64,000 bases of DNA from Aliivibrio salmonicida LFI1238 (lineage in GTDB: Bacteria; Pseudomonadota; Gammaproteobacteria; Enterobacterales; Vibrionaceae): the NCBI RefSeq assembly GCF_000196495.1, contig NC_011312.1, forward strand, positions 186,001 through 250,000, given 5' to 3'. Positions 18,263 through 27,846 of the stretch are shown here, piece after piece (positions within the stretch are counted from its first letter, which is position 1; every line of letters starts with the position of its first letter). The notes under the pieces are model-generated. The model ran no database searches, was not told where the DNA came from, and worked only from the letters and a program-made list of their open reading frames with translations. The translations under genes and the position numbers were made by a program.

Positions 18263-18351
18263 TCGTCTAATTTAAGTTCAGAACCATTAAAAAATATTCA
18301 GAATGATCTACAAATTGATCATCAATAAGTTTCAATCTTGTGATGAATTTG

Positions 18352-19308
18352 CTAGATCGTAACAATAACCGACACACTCTTACCGTTTAAAAACTCGCTC
18401 GGACTCAGAAAATTTAATGTCTTTCTAGGTCGAGAATTAATCAAAAACTCTGCCTGTTTAATCTCTTTTGCAGTAAGTTCTCCAATGGCCATTCCCTTTG
18501 GGAAAAAACGTCTTAGTAAACCATTGGTATTTTCATTCAAACCTCGTTGCCAAGAATGGTAAGGTTTAGCAAAATAAATGTCACAGTTCAGATGCTTAGC
18601 TATCTTAGCATGACCTGCGAACTCTCCGCCATTATCAAATGTGATTGTTTTGCAAAGCTCTTTAAAGGGCTTCATCATGCGATTTATCCCGCGAGTAACG
18701 GCCTTTTTGGATTTATTGCGTACTTTGCACGTAACTAATAGCTTAGACACTCGTTCTACCATCGTTACTAAATACCCGTCTTGACCATAAACAGTGTCAC
18801 CTTCCCAGTGACCAACCTCAGATTTATCATCGACAATAGCAGGGCGTTGAGATATATCAATGCGGTTAGGAATGAGTCTTGCTCCTGCTTCTACACCTTT
18901 GCGTTGTTTGTATTTTTTGCCTTTTCGAGCAAGCATCCTTTGCCACTGCTCTCTTTTAATTGCGTTGTAAATAGTACTGCAACATATTGTATTTTCTATT
19001 TTTTCTCTACGCATTCGTCCAGATATTTGCTCTGGGCTCCAACCAAGCTGAAGATATAGGTGAATTATTTTTTTATTCTTTTGGCTGCATTTTGTGTGCT
19101 TAATCGAAAGTGTTCTTTTTTGGAAAGCGTGTTTATGCGCTTGCTCGGCAGAATAGCTTCCAGCAGGACAACGTCGTAGTTCCTTTGAAATGGAGCCATT
19201 GCTCCGTTTTAATTTTTGTCCTATTTCACGAGCAGAAATACTATGTGTATTCCACGCTTCAATCTGGTATCTTTCACCTAGTGTCAGTTGCTTATATTGG
19301 TATCCCAT
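18352..19308 (-). CDS. IS30-family transposase
   Basis: A 318-aa DDE transposase. The N-terminal helix-turn-helix region is LTLGERYQIEAWNTHSISAREIGQKL. The catalytic part shows GHWEGDTVYG, TFDNGGEFAGH and the glutamate segment PYHSWQRGLNENTNGLLRRFFPKG. It is full length and appears intact. Confidence 0.92.
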   Translation of the reverse strand: MGYQYKQLTLGERYQIEAWNTHSISAREIGQKLKRSNGSISKELRRCPAGSYSAEQAHKHAFQKRTLSIKHTKCSQKNKKIIHLYLQLGWSPEQISGRMRREKIENTICCSTIYNAIKREQWQRMLARKGKKYKQRKGVEAGARLIPNRIDISQRPAIVDDKSEVGHWEGDTVYGQDGYLVTMVERVSKLLVTCKVRNKSKKAVTRGINRMMKPFKELCKTITFDNGGEFAGHAKIAKHLNCDIYFAKPYHSWQRGLNENTNGLLRRFFPKGMAIGELTAKEIKQAEFLINSRPRKTLNFLSPSEFLNGKSVSVIVTI

Positions 19309-19403
19309 GGGGTTACCTTAGTTGATTGTGTGAGAGCTTGAAGCTTATAGGCAACTGACTCTCAAATCTATACCAAAGTGTGTCGGTTATTCTTGGAACC
19401 TAG
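18352..19403 (-). mobile_element. IS30-family insertion sequence (approximate ends)
   Basis: The ends share inverted copies of AATAACCGACACACT (left near 18364-18378, right near 19375-19389) around a single IS30 transposase gene. Both flanks also carry CTAG at equal distance from the core (18352 and 19400), so the exact ends and any short target duplication are uncertain. It sits between the plus-strand core genes and the minus-strand legionaminate operon. Confidence 0.8.
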
Positions 19404-19560
19404 GTTTTTAAGAAATACCTTGTAAATTATAAAGACTAATTTAATCAAATCCCTTTTAAAAAGCATACTCATGCGATTTACCTGATGCTGTTAATATTAA
19501 GTTATATTTTAATAATCCAAAAGATATATTTCTTTCGGATTATTAATTAACACTATAAAA

Positions 19561-20664
19561 CTAGATGGATTTTAACACCCACTCACCATTATTATCCTTA
19601 TTGAACAATTCAGTATTGTATAAGCCATCTACAACATCCCAAAATTGCCTATTCGAATAGCCTAGAAAATTACAAAAATCTTCAATGCATTTAGGATCTA
19701 ATTTCGCATCTTTAGCTTTAACTAACTCCACCGCTTCTTTTCTAGTCAACATTCCATAACGCACCATTCTTGCAGCATAATCCGTCGCTGATGCATGACC
19801 AAATTTTGGATATTTTAACCAAGGGTGAACCAAGTAAGCCCGAGAATCAACTTGATCAAAGTTCTCTACATGATGAGTTCTATCCCACTCATGTGTTAAA
19901 TCTTTAAATCCACGTTTTGTTGCAAAATTATAGTTCGTAAAACTATCCCAAGGAATAAAATAACCAAGATACATTGGGTCGATACGGTCTAACTGTGATT
20001 TTGTTGGAGCGTGACAAAGTACAAGATCGTTATCTTGAATGTTATCATCAATTAAATCTTCAAATGGAATATCACTAGCTACACCATTATCAATAATATT
20101 TCTAGCTGAATAAGTTTCAACTGCATCCGCACCACCATATTCGAAACTTACATTTTCACCATAGACCAAAAGCGCTGTATTAAATTTTTCAGCCATCATT
20201 AATGGATATGTATATATTAACCGGTCAATAAACCACGTCGGCTTACCATATCGTTCAAATGTCTTTCTCATCAAATGCTTCTGCACCTTGATGTTAGGTT
20301 TCAATGATATTATGTCACATCCAAACTCTTCAGAAATATTTCTAATATTATGCTTACCGGCATCAGTCATAGGAAAGTTATCTTCAACCGAAACCAGTAA
20401 TGGATTCATCTTCATAACTTCTTTCATGAAATATACTTGATAGTGACTATCTTTACCGCCAGAAACGGCGATCATACAATCATATTGCCCTTCACCATTA
20501 ATACCACGATATTTTTCGCAAAGTTTTTCTAACTCTTTATACCTAGAATCCCAGTCGATATTTTTCTTTTTCTCATGATTTAGACATGGGGTACAAATAC
20601 CATTTTCATCAAATGCTATCCCAGGTCTAGTATCAGGCATTACACATTTAGAGCAATATTTCAT
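19561..20664 (-). CDS. N-acetyl sugar amidotransferase (WbpG/PseA/PtmG-like)
   Basis: A 367-aa protein of the family that, with a HisH/HisF-like ammonia source, turns an N-acetyl group on a sugar into an acetamidino group. Seen are the zinc-like cysteine cluster CSKCVMPDTRPGI...CTPCLNHE and the ATP-pyrophosphatase P-loop AVSGGKDSHYQ. It is the last gene of the nonulosonate operon, its start overlapping the legF stop (ATGA). Context suggests an acetamidino derivative of legionaminic acid. No hisH/hisF-type partners are visible in the window. Confidence 0.82.
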   Translation of the reverse strand: MKYCSKCVMPDTRPGIAFDENGICTPCLNHEKKKNIDWDSRYKELEKLCEKYRGINGEGQYDCMIAVSGGKDSHYQVYFMKEVMKMNPLLVSVEDNFPMTDAGKHNIRNISEEFGCDIISLKPNIKVQKHLMRKTFERYGKPTWFIDRLIYTYPLMMAEKFNTALLVYGENVSFEYGGADAVETYSARNIIDNGVASDIPFEDLIDDNIQDNDLVLCHAPTKSQLDRIDPMYLGYFIPWDSFTNYNFATKRGFKDLTHEWDRTHHVENFDQVDSRAYLVHPWLKYPKFGHASATDYAARMVRYGMLTRKEAVELVKAKDAKLDPKCIEDFCNFLGYSNRQFWDVVDGLYNTELFNKDNNGEWVLKSI

Positions 20665-21356
20665 TTTAGTTCTCCTTTACAAAAAAATTCAGCCAGTTCA
20701 AAATCTAACTTAGTATCTATATCAAACGACACGTGATTATCCATTACATAAGAAAAAGATTCTGATGTATAACGAATTTCACCTTTATTCTTTAGCTTAT
20801 CTACATCAAATAAATATAGAGCACCGTTTAAGCGATAAAACTCTTCTAGATCTTGTGAACGTTGCAAGGCCTCTTGACGTAAAAACTCCCCCATAGATCC
20901 ATCTTTCGGTAAAGTATTAGTCCAGAGTGGTGAATGCTCACAAGGTGTTACTGATACGACTGAAAATGCTTCTTTTTTAATAAATAATTCTAGGGCTTCA
21001 TCAATATGCTGAGCAGTACGAAGCGGCGATGTCGGTTGTAAAATAACAACAATATCTACATCAGAACCAAATTTATTCAAGGTATAGAAAAGCACACTTT
21101 CTGTTGTCGCTGTATCTGAAGCTAATTTTTTAGGTCTCAATTCAGGAACGTCAACACCAAATCTTTGTGATACTTCCACAATTTCTTGATCATCCGTACT
21201 GACAAATACGGTATCAATCTATTTACTTTGTTGTGCCGCTTCAATAGACCAAGCTATTAAAGGCTTTCCATTTAAAGGAAGTATATTTTTCCTTGGTAAT
21301 CTTTTACTGCCGCCTCTAGCAGGAATAATCGCCATTATTTTTTTATTACTAATCAT
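20661..21356 (-). pseudogene. legF: CMP-legionaminate/N-acylneuraminate cytidylyltransferase, interrupted by in-frame TAG
   Basis: From the ATG at 21356 the protein reads MISNKKIMAIIPARGGSKRL...GKPLIAWSIEAAQQSK, the CTP-binding motif of NeuA/LegF enzymes. It then meets TAG at 21219-21221 (codon 46). The same frame continues IDTVFVSTDDQEIVEVSQ...VILQPTSPLRT to the stop at 20661, about 230 codons in all, the normal length. One nonsense change, probably from a Tyr codon, explains everything. A restart at the GTG at 21179 would lack the nucleotide-binding loop. The start shares one base with the previous stop (TAATG). Confidence 0.88.
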
Positions 21357-22414
21357 TATAAAACACCCAAAGTATGAATATCCGCTTGTGCACGATTAAA
21401 ATCATCCATACGACCGATATCTAACCAATATTCATGAATAGGGAACATAAGAATGTTATCGCGCTCATTCATATGCTGTTCTAGCAATGTTGGCATATCA
21501 ATATGGTGATTTTCAGGAACCGACTGGATCACGCGTGGCGACACGACATAAATACCAGCATTAACAAAGAAACGTTGAATTGGTTTCTCTACCATACTTG
21601 TAATCTTGTTTCCTTCACCATTAATCACGCCATAAGGGATTTGATAATCGTACTCGCGAACACACATGGTTGCATCGGCTTCATTTTCTGTATGGAAATC
21701 TAATAGACGTTCAAAATCGACCTTGGTAAGTACATCTCCATTCATCATGATTAATGGTAGGTCTTTTGGTAAATCATCAGGAAGTAAACCAAGCGCCCCA
21801 CCAGTACCTAGCGGAAAATCTTCATGAACATAGCTGATCTTTACACCTAAATCAGATCCATCACCAAAGTGCTGCTGGATCTGCTCTGGCATATAGTGTG
21901 TCGATATATAGAAATTTACAAAACCCGCTTTAATAAAGCTACGAATAACTGTCTCTAAAATTGGCTTATTACCAATTTTAAGCATGGGTTTAGGGCAAGA
22001 ATCTGTTAGAGGACGCAAACGCGTACCAAAGCCACCTGCCATGATAAATACAGGGTTGTGATAGGTTTTCTCTTCAAATAAGTGATGGAGCGTTTCTAGC
22101 CCTACCACTTTATTTTCTTCCATTAATGGTATCGCAAGAATCCCTTCGCTCTCCATTAATTTAACTAACTGCTCTTTTGCTGTATTCACTGATGCCGTAA
22201 TAGGTGAGCAACTCATGATATCTACAACAAGGGTATCTAAAGGTAAGTTATTTAAAATACTTCTACGAATATCACCATCTGTAACTACACCTAAGAGCTG
22301 CTGTTCATCATTAACAACTAATGCGATTCTCAATGATTCATTATCAATAACTCTAAGCGCATCAACAATGGTGGATTCCGGTTTAATTAATACTTTTTTC
22401 CAAGAATAACTCAT
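21356..22414 (-). CDS. Sugar-phosphate nucleotidyltransferase with N-terminal CBS pair (PtmE-like)
   Basis: A 352-aa protein. Residues about 1-120 form two CBS modules (VVNDEQQLLGVVTDGDIRRSIL; ILAIPLMEENKVVGL). Residues about 125-350 form a nucleotidyltransferase with GGFGTRLRPLTDSCPKPML and MMNGDVLTKVDF. This architecture is that of C. jejuni PtmE, a glucosamine-1-phosphate guanylyltransferase that opens the GDP-dependent legionaminic acid route. The partner enzymes PtmA and PtmF are not seen in this window. The CBS pair may sense a nucleotide. Confidence 0.8.
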   Translation of the reverse strand: MSYSWKKVLIKPESTIVDALRVIDNESLRIALVVNDEQQLLGVVTDGDIRRSILNNLPLDTLVVDIMSCSPITASVNTAKEQLVKLMESEGILAIPLMEENKVVGLETLHHLFEEKTYHNPVFIMAGGFGTRLRPLTDSCPKPMLKIGNKPILETVIRSFIKAGFVNFYISTHYMPEQIQQHFGDGSDLGVKISYVHEDFPLGTGGALGLLPDDLPKDLPLIMMNGDVLTKVDFERLLDFHTENEADATMCVREYDYQIPYGVINGEGNKITSMVEKPIQRFFVNAGIYVVSPRVIQSVPENHHIDMPTLLEQHMNERDNILMFPIHEYWLDIGRMDDFNRAQADIHTLGVL

Positions 22415-22429
22415 GACTTACCTTATTAC

Positions 22430-23077
22430 TTATTTCAATACCGAACGGCTTGGGTAGCAGATTTGTTCAGAAGATATATTTTTAGTCACTATAGCACCCG
22501 CACCAACAATCGAACTTTGTTCAAGCGTAATGTTTTGAATCACAGTTGCGTTTGCTCCAATATATACATATTGATGTGTCGTCACTTGACCACATAATAT
22601 TGCTTTAGGCGCAATATGGTTATACTGACCAATCATGCAGTCATGCTCAATAATTACACCACTATTAATAATACTGTGAGCACCAATCACTACACCCGCT
22701 TGAATGATAGCCCCTGAAAAAATTTGAGCACCTTGCTCTATCTCAGCAAATGAGGATACTTGAGCGCTATCAGAAATCACGGTTTCAAATGAATATCCAA
22801 GAGATATAAAATACTCATTTAGTTTACGCTTTAACCCTGACTTAGGGAGCATGCCTACGCCATTAACCAAGTATACTGAGTCTGGTGAAAAACCAAGTAC
22901 ATCGTCATCATTTTTAAGATGTGTTAAGCCAGAGAAAACACGACGCTGACTAATATCCTCTGGGCTAACAATAGCAAGAATTTCACGCTGTTGTGAACGA
23001 AGGATATCAACTAAGACACTTGCGTGACCTCCTCCACCAATCACAACCAGAGGCTTTAACTCTGTCTTACTCAACAA
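22430..23077 (-). CDS. Sugar O/N-acetyltransferase, NeuD/LegH type
   Basis: A 215-aa protein with an N-terminal nucleotide-fold segment (PLVVIGGGGHASVLVDIL) and a C-terminal left-handed beta-helix of hexapeptide repeats (GAQIFSGAIIQAGVVIGAHSIINSGVIIEHDCMIG). These are typical of NeuD/PglD/LegH acetyltransferases acting on nonulosonic acids or their precursors. The start is a TTG at 23077, inside the last codons of legI, with AGGAG upstream. No ATG fits. Confidence 0.82.
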   Translation of the reverse strand: MLSKTELKPLVVIGGGGHASVLVDILRSQQREILAIVSPEDISQRRVFSGLTHLKNDDDVLGFSPDSVYLVNGVGMLPKSGLKRKLNEYFISLGYSFETVISDSAQVSSFAEIEQGAQIFSGAIIQAGVVIGAHSIINSGVIIEHDCMIGQYNHIAPKAILCGQVTTHQYVYIGANATVIQNITLEQSSIVGAGAIVTKNISSEQICYPSRSVLK

Positions 23078-24140
23078 TTAAATCTCCTGCTTTATAATCT
23101 TGGCTTGCAGGTTGATTCAATAGAGCCCAGTAGTGGTATGGCGACATGCCTGATCCTGGGCGTTTAATTGTAAGGTTATCTTCTGTAATAAGATCACCTT
23201 GTTGAATCGCTTTCGCTGCCACTAAACTTTTACGCGCAACGGCTTTGTTTTTTACTTCTGATACCGTTGGACTTTTCACTCCCACACCTAAAGCAACTTC
23301 AACTTGGCGTATTGCGCTTACCATAGCTGTTAATTCTTGAGGCTCTAAAGAGGCTTTATGGTCTGGGCCTTCCATGTTTTGGTCTAACGTAAAGTGCTTT
23401 TCAATTAAAACCGCACCACGAGCAACAGCAGCAATTGGAATGGTGATCCCTGCACTGTGATCGGAATAGCCTGCAGGTAACTCAAATGCACGACCTAATG
23501 TATCCATTGCTTTGAGATTGATTTCAACCATTGGAGCTGGGTATTCTGTAGTGCAATGCAATATTGTCACTTTTTTCTTTAGTGCTTTCTGACCTTGCTC
23601 TGAAGCATAAGCTTGCTGAAAAGCTAACTCACTTGGCTCTTCTGTTTTATCTGCAACATAACCAAAAGCAATGACGCCTAATACTGCTTCAATTTCTGAC
23701 AAGGTTGCCATGCCAGTAGAGACAATTAAATCACATCCAGTACGAGCGTGCTCTAAAACCAATGGGGCATTGGTAATTTCACCTGATGGAATTTTAAGAC
23801 GAGTTAACCCTAAATCATTTACTAAAAAATCAAGGCTTTCTGAATCAAACGCGGTTGAAAGAAATTCAATACCTAACGATTCACAATGCTTAACTAGCTG
23901 ATGGTGAATATCATACGAAAGCTCTAATCGACTTAACATTGCTAATTGTGATTCTTGCTTTTGTGTATTGGTAACTTGATACTCTGCTTGAACTGCATCT
24001 TCCGTTACTAGATTTTTTGCTTTAAAGGTTTGAAATTTAACAATGTCTGCACCTGCGTGATAAGCCGCATCAACAAGTTGAAAGGCCAGATTTTCATCAC
24101 CGTTATGGTTAACGCCAGCTTCTGCAATAATTAGGGTCAT
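23067..24140 (-). CDS. legI: Legionaminic/N-acylneuraminic acid synthase
   Basis: Condenses phosphoenolpyruvate with a 6-deoxy mannosamine-type sugar to give the nine-carbon acid. 357 aa: an N-terminal barrel (IIAEAGVNHNGDENLAFQLVDAA, VKFQTFKAKNLV, LKIPSGEITN, ILHCTTEYPAP, GYSDHSAGI, IEKHFTLD) and a C-terminal antifreeze/SAF domain (RKSLVAAKAIQQGDLITEDNL). NeuB, LegI and PseI are hard to tell apart; the legB/legC neighbours favour LegI. Confidence 0.88.
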   Translation of the reverse strand: MTLIIAEAGVNHNGDENLAFQLVDAAYHAGADIVKFQTFKAKNLVTEDAVQAEYQVTNTQKQESQLAMLSRLELSYDIHHQLVKHCESLGIEFLSTAFDSESLDFLVNDLGLTRLKIPSGEITNAPLVLEHARTGCDLIVSTGMATLSEIEAVLGVIAFGYVADKTEEPSELAFQQAYASEQGQKALKKKVTILHCTTEYPAPMVEINLKAMDTLGRAFELPAGYSDHSAGITIPIAAVARGAVLIEKHFTLDQNMEGPDHKASLEPQELTAMVSAIRQVEVALGVGVKSPTVSEVKNKAVARKSLVAAKAIQQGDLITEDNLTIKRPGSGMSPYHYWALLNQPASQDYKAGDLIVE

Positions 24141-24147
24141 GACTCTC

Positions 24148-25332
24148 TCACTCTACATCGTTAATAGTTATATCGTAAAACGCTTTGCTTGGTGTGAATT
24201 GCAACGATTTAATCATTTCAATCACTTTACCGCTAGTATCACCCTGACCATATGGATTATGGATCTTTTCATCAGCAAGTTTATAAGTTCGGTCTATAGC
24301 AACTTGTATCGCGTCTGAAATCGACTGTTGATTAGGTTCAACATTCAAAACACTCTTAGCGGCTAAACGCCCTTTTTGTCTTGAACCTATATTTACGGTC
24401 GGAACATCAAAGGCAGGCACTTCAATTATTCCGCTTGATGAATTACCAATAACAGCAGTTGCATGCATAACCGAGCTAAGATAACGAACCTGTCCTAAAG
24501 AAGGGATTGCTAATACTCGTGTTGGATTGCTACGAGCGTATTCTTCAAGAATTGGAATTATACGTCGCCCACCATCATCGGCATTTGGATACGTTAAAAT
24601 AACTTGATGATCTGGGTACTCATCTAACGCATTTAATAAGGCTTGAAAACTCTCTTCTGGTGCTTCATTACCGAGGGTTACAGGATGATAGGTTACCAAA
24701 AAGAAAGGCTTATCTAAAGTAAAATCTAATGATTCAGATAACTCTGCCACCGTCATAAATGTCGCACGTTTTAAATGGTCTAACCCAATAGCACCAACAT
24801 TTTGCACTCGACTCGGATCTTCACCTAATTGTATAACACGTTGGCGATAGTCTTCAGTTGATGTTCCGTGCAAGTAACTAAGTTTAGTGATTGCATGGCG
24901 AATCGCATCATCATAAGCACCTTCAGTGATTTCACCACCATGTAAATGAACAATGGGAATACGCATGATCATTGCTGTTTGTGCGGCAGCTAACGCCTCA
25001 AAACGATCACCAAGAATCACTAGAACATCAGGTTGTAATCGTGAAAGCGAATCTGCAAACCCTAACACACCCAACCCCATACTTTTGGCTGTACCTACTG
25101 CTGAATCGGATGAAAGAAGAATTTCAATTTTTTCATCAATCACAAACCCATCGGTTTCTATTTGCTTATAGGTTTCTCCGAATTCTGGAGATAAATGCAT
25201 GCCAGAAACCAAAAGTTGCAACTGAAGTTCTGGGTCATTTTGAATATCTTTTAAAAGCCAAAAGAGCAGGCCATACTCTGCTCTTGTCCCTGTAAAAACG
25301 GCTACTTTCTTATTCATGAATAGCTGACTCAT
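24148..25332 (-). CDS. legG: UDP-sugar hydrolysing 2-epimerase (LegG/NeuC)
   Basis: Removes UDP with 2-epimerisation to give the mannosamine-type substrate for LegI. 394 aa from the ATG at 25332, which has AGAGGT upstream; the frame is open 16 codons further without a better start. Seen are AVFTGTRAEYGLL, VLGDRFEALAAAQTAM, HLHGGE, AIRHAITKLSYLH and the C-terminal GNSSSGIIEVPAFDVPTVNIGSRQKGR, all hallmarks of the family. Confidence 0.88.
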   Translation of the reverse strand: MSQLFMNKKVAVFTGTRAEYGLLFWLLKDIQNDPELQLQLLVSGMHLSPEFGETYKQIETDGFVIDEKIEILLSSDSAVGTAKSMGLGVLGFADSLSRLQPDVLVILGDRFEALAAAQTAMIMRIPIVHLHGGEITEGAYDDAIRHAITKLSYLHGTSTEDYRQRVIQLGEDPSRVQNVGAIGLDHLKRATFMTVAELSESLDFTLDKPFFLVTYHPVTLGNEAPEESFQALLNALDEYPDHQVILTYPNADDGGRRIIPILEEYARSNPTRVLAIPSLGQVRYLSSVMHATAVIGNSSSGIIEVPAFDVPTVNIGSRQKGRLAAKSVLNVEPNQQSISDAIQVAIDRTYKLADEKIHNPYGQGDTSGKVIEMIKSLQFTPSKAFYDITINDVE

Positions 25333-25369
25333 AATAAACCGATTACCTCTTTGTTGTCTTTCATTACAG

Positions 25370-26515
25370 CTACAGTGCAACAGGCGTGCTAGGTAAATTA
25401 ATCAAGTGTGCTTCAATATATTCAGACTGAGTTAAATCACCACGAGGTGCCTCTTTAAACATTGGCAAACGGTGCATCAATTGCCAGATTGGGCGAGTCA
25501 TTACACCTGATTCATTGGTTTGTTTTAAAATATCATTACGCGCGTCTACTGACGGACAAATCACTGCATTTAACCAATAATTTGACTGTGCATATTCAGG
25601 CTCAGACACAAATTGGAAATCACTTTCAGCAAAAAAATCTTGATAACGATTTGCCAATACTCGCTTCTGAGCTAAGTATGGTTCTAATACTTCCATCTGA
25701 GCACAACCTAACGCTGCATTAAGGTTCGGCATTCGATAGTTAAAACCGGCTTCATCATGATAGAACTCATAAGGATGTGGTACTTTTGCTGTCGTAGTAA
25801 CGTGTTTTGTTCGAGCTCCAAGCTCTGCCGTTTTGCATAGCACCATACCGCCGCCACCAGTTGTAATGATCTTATTACCATTAAAACTAACCGCACCAAA
25901 ATCGCCTAACGTACCCGTATGTTTACCTTTGTAAAAAGAGCCTAAGCTTTCAGCTGCATCTTCAACTAAGGTAATATTCCATTTATGGCAAACGGCAATC
26001 AATTCATCTAATTCGACAGGGTGTCCAAAGGTATGCATTGGTACAACCGCACGAATTGGACGTTTAGTTTGTGAATGAATACACCCCGTTTCCGTAACTT
26101 GTGCATGTTGAGTTAAATACTCATCCATCGCTTTAGGACAAAGCCCTAAGCTTACAGGTGATACATCGACAAAGATTGGTTCTGCACCCATGTGATGCAA
26201 TGCATTACAGGTTGCAACAAAAGTAAGCGCTTGAGTAATAACAAAATCACCATGCTGAACGCCTGCCATATACAAGGCAGCATGAAGCGCAGCTGTTCCA
26301 TTAACCGTCGCAACCGCTTTTGCTGTTCCTGTATAGGATTCTATTTTCTGTTCAAATTCATCTACAAATTTACCAACGCTAGATACGAAAGTACTTTGAA
26401 TGGTTTCTAGAACATACTTCTGCTCATTGCCATCAAACGTTGGGGCATGCAGTGGAATAAAGTCATTAGTTTGATAAATATCTCGCACAAACTCAACTAG
26501 TGGTGTTTTGTTCAT
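25370..26515 (-). CDS. legC: PLP-dependent sugar aminotransferase (LegC-type)
   Basis: Places the 4-amino group on the 4-keto sugar made by LegB. A 381-aa DegT/DnrJ/EryC1 protein with TVNGTAALHAALYMAGV, the VVPMHTFGHPVELDEL segment, VEDAAESLGSFYKG and the PLP lysine in GAVSFNGNKIITTGGGGM. The ATG at 26515 follows a GGAG site; a GTG at 26530 is open but less likely. LegB lies 23 bp upstream in the operon. Confidence 0.87.
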   Translation of the reverse strand: MNKTPLVEFVRDIYQTNDFIPLHAPTFDGNEQKYVLETIQSTFVSSVGKFVDEFEQKIESYTGTAKAVATVNGTAALHAALYMAGVQHGDFVITQALTFVATCNALHHMGAEPIFVDVSPVSLGLCPKAMDEYLTQHAQVTETGCIHSQTKRPIRAVVPMHTFGHPVELDELIAVCHKWNITLVEDAAESLGSFYKGKHTGTLGDFGAVSFNGNKIITTGGGGMVLCKTAELGARTKHVTTTAKVPHPYEFYHDEAGFNYRMPNLNAALGCAQMEVLEPYLAQKRVLANRYQDFFAESDFQFVSEPEYAQSNYWLNAVICPSVDARNDILKQTNESGVMTRPIWQLMHRLPMFKEAPRGDLTQSEYIEAHLINLPSTPVAL

Positions 26516-26538
26516 TACTTTGGTCTCCACTTTCTTAA

Positions 26539-27729
26539 TTACATTTTGCTATCAAGGTACTTGCCTGTTTCTTTGTGCCCAAAATCAGGGATCATGGTAA
26601 AGAATAATTGTACGATTTCTTCTTTAGTCCACTGACGATCTGACTTCATTTGACCTATTTTTTGTTCAAATAGCGCAAGTAACTCTTGTTGATAAAGTGG
26701 ATCATTTTTAATGATGCCTAAATTATCAAAACGCGCCATATCTAGTGTTTCTTTATCAGTGAAAAATTCTTCAAAATCTTTTTCACCAGTAGTATCACTA
26801 GAGGTAAATAAACATGGCCACTTACCTTGAGCAGGTAATGTTTTAGCTAATTCGCGAGCTTCATCTTCGCTGTCACATAAATGAGGTTCATAACCAATTT
26901 GCTTAAGATATTTTACCGCAATATCTGCGAACGAAATTAAATGCAGTGCTTCGCTTAATTTAGGGAAGAAGATGTCTCGGTTTTCACCAAAAATACACGA
27001 CATTAAACACAGTTCACCTGACTCTTGTGGAGTAACGAAATAACGTTTGATGTCATTTGGCGCTACAATCGGTTGGTTCTTTTGAATTCGCTGATTAAAA
27101 CCATGAAGCAAAGAGCCGTCAGAAAAAGCCACATTCGCAAAACGAGCGGTAGAGATAGCCATTTTTTCACTCTTACGCATTAAGAACATTTCCATAATGC
27201 GCTTTGAAGCACCCATCATGTTGACAGGATTTGCTGCTTTATCGGTAGAGACACAGAAATATTTTTTCGCGCCAGCATCAATTGACTGTTGAATTGTTTT
27301 GTCAGTATTAAACACGTTTACATCAATCATACGCATCAAAGTGAATGGATCTTTTTCACTACGTACATGCTTAAGTGCAGATAAATTCAATACATAATCA
27401 TACTGGCCATCGGCTTTGATAAACGCATCATATTCAATAGAACCGATATCTAATGCAAAAGTTTGAAAGTCACCATTGATGTAACCAAATGAGCTACGAA
27501 TATCACGCACTAACTCAACCATGTTGTTTTCACTGATATCAACAACATGTAGCTTTTGAGGGTTACGCTTGAAGATCTCTTTTGTCACCGCTTGGCCGAT
27601 TGATCCTGCACCACCGAGAACAAGGAAGCGAGATTGAGAGACGATACGAGATAGTTCAGCTTCATGGCTAGCAATATCTTGTGTAAATAAGGCATCGGTA
27701 CGACCGATAAGGGATAGAATTGGATTCAT
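26539..27729 (-). CDS. legB: UDP-N-acetylglucosamine 4,6-dehydratase (LegB-type)
   Basis: First dedicated enzyme of the nonulosonate route, giving a 4-keto-6-deoxy sugar. 396 aa from ATG 27729: RFLVLGGAGSIGQAVTKEIF (NAD site), VVDISENNMVELVRDIRS, LNLSALKHVRSEKDPF, FCVSTDKAANPVNMMGASKRIME (dehydratase motif with Met in place of Tyr before x3-K, as in FlaA1/PglF/CapD relatives) and ARFANVAFSDGSLL. The long C-terminal extension of about 100 aa fits LegB rather than PseB. Confidence 0.84.
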   Translation of the reverse strand: MNPILSLIGRTDALFTQDIASHEAELSRIVSQSRFLVLGGAGSIGQAVTKEIFKRNPQKLHVVDISENNMVELVRDIRSSFGYINGDFQTFALDIGSIEYDAFIKADGQYDYVLNLSALKHVRSEKDPFTLMRMIDVNVFNTDKTIQQSIDAGAKKYFCVSTDKAANPVNMMGASKRIMEMFLMRKSEKMAISTARFANVAFSDGSLLHGFNQRIQKNQPIVAPNDIKRYFVTPQESGELCLMSCIFGENRDIFFPKLSEALHLISFADIAVKYLKQIGYEPHLCDSEDEARELAKTLPAQGKWPCLFTSSDTTGEKDFEEFFTDKETLDMARFDNLGIIKNDPLYQQELLALFEQKIGQMKSDRQWTKEEIVQLFFTMIPDFGHKETGKYLDSKM

Positions 27730-27846
27730 GGTTACCACTTTTATACAATTTTCATACTATAGGGGAAAGGAATAGAGATATTTAATCGAATTAGATAATC
27801 TACACTTCCTGCATTTAAATAATTACTCAGCATTTAAAAAGTACGC

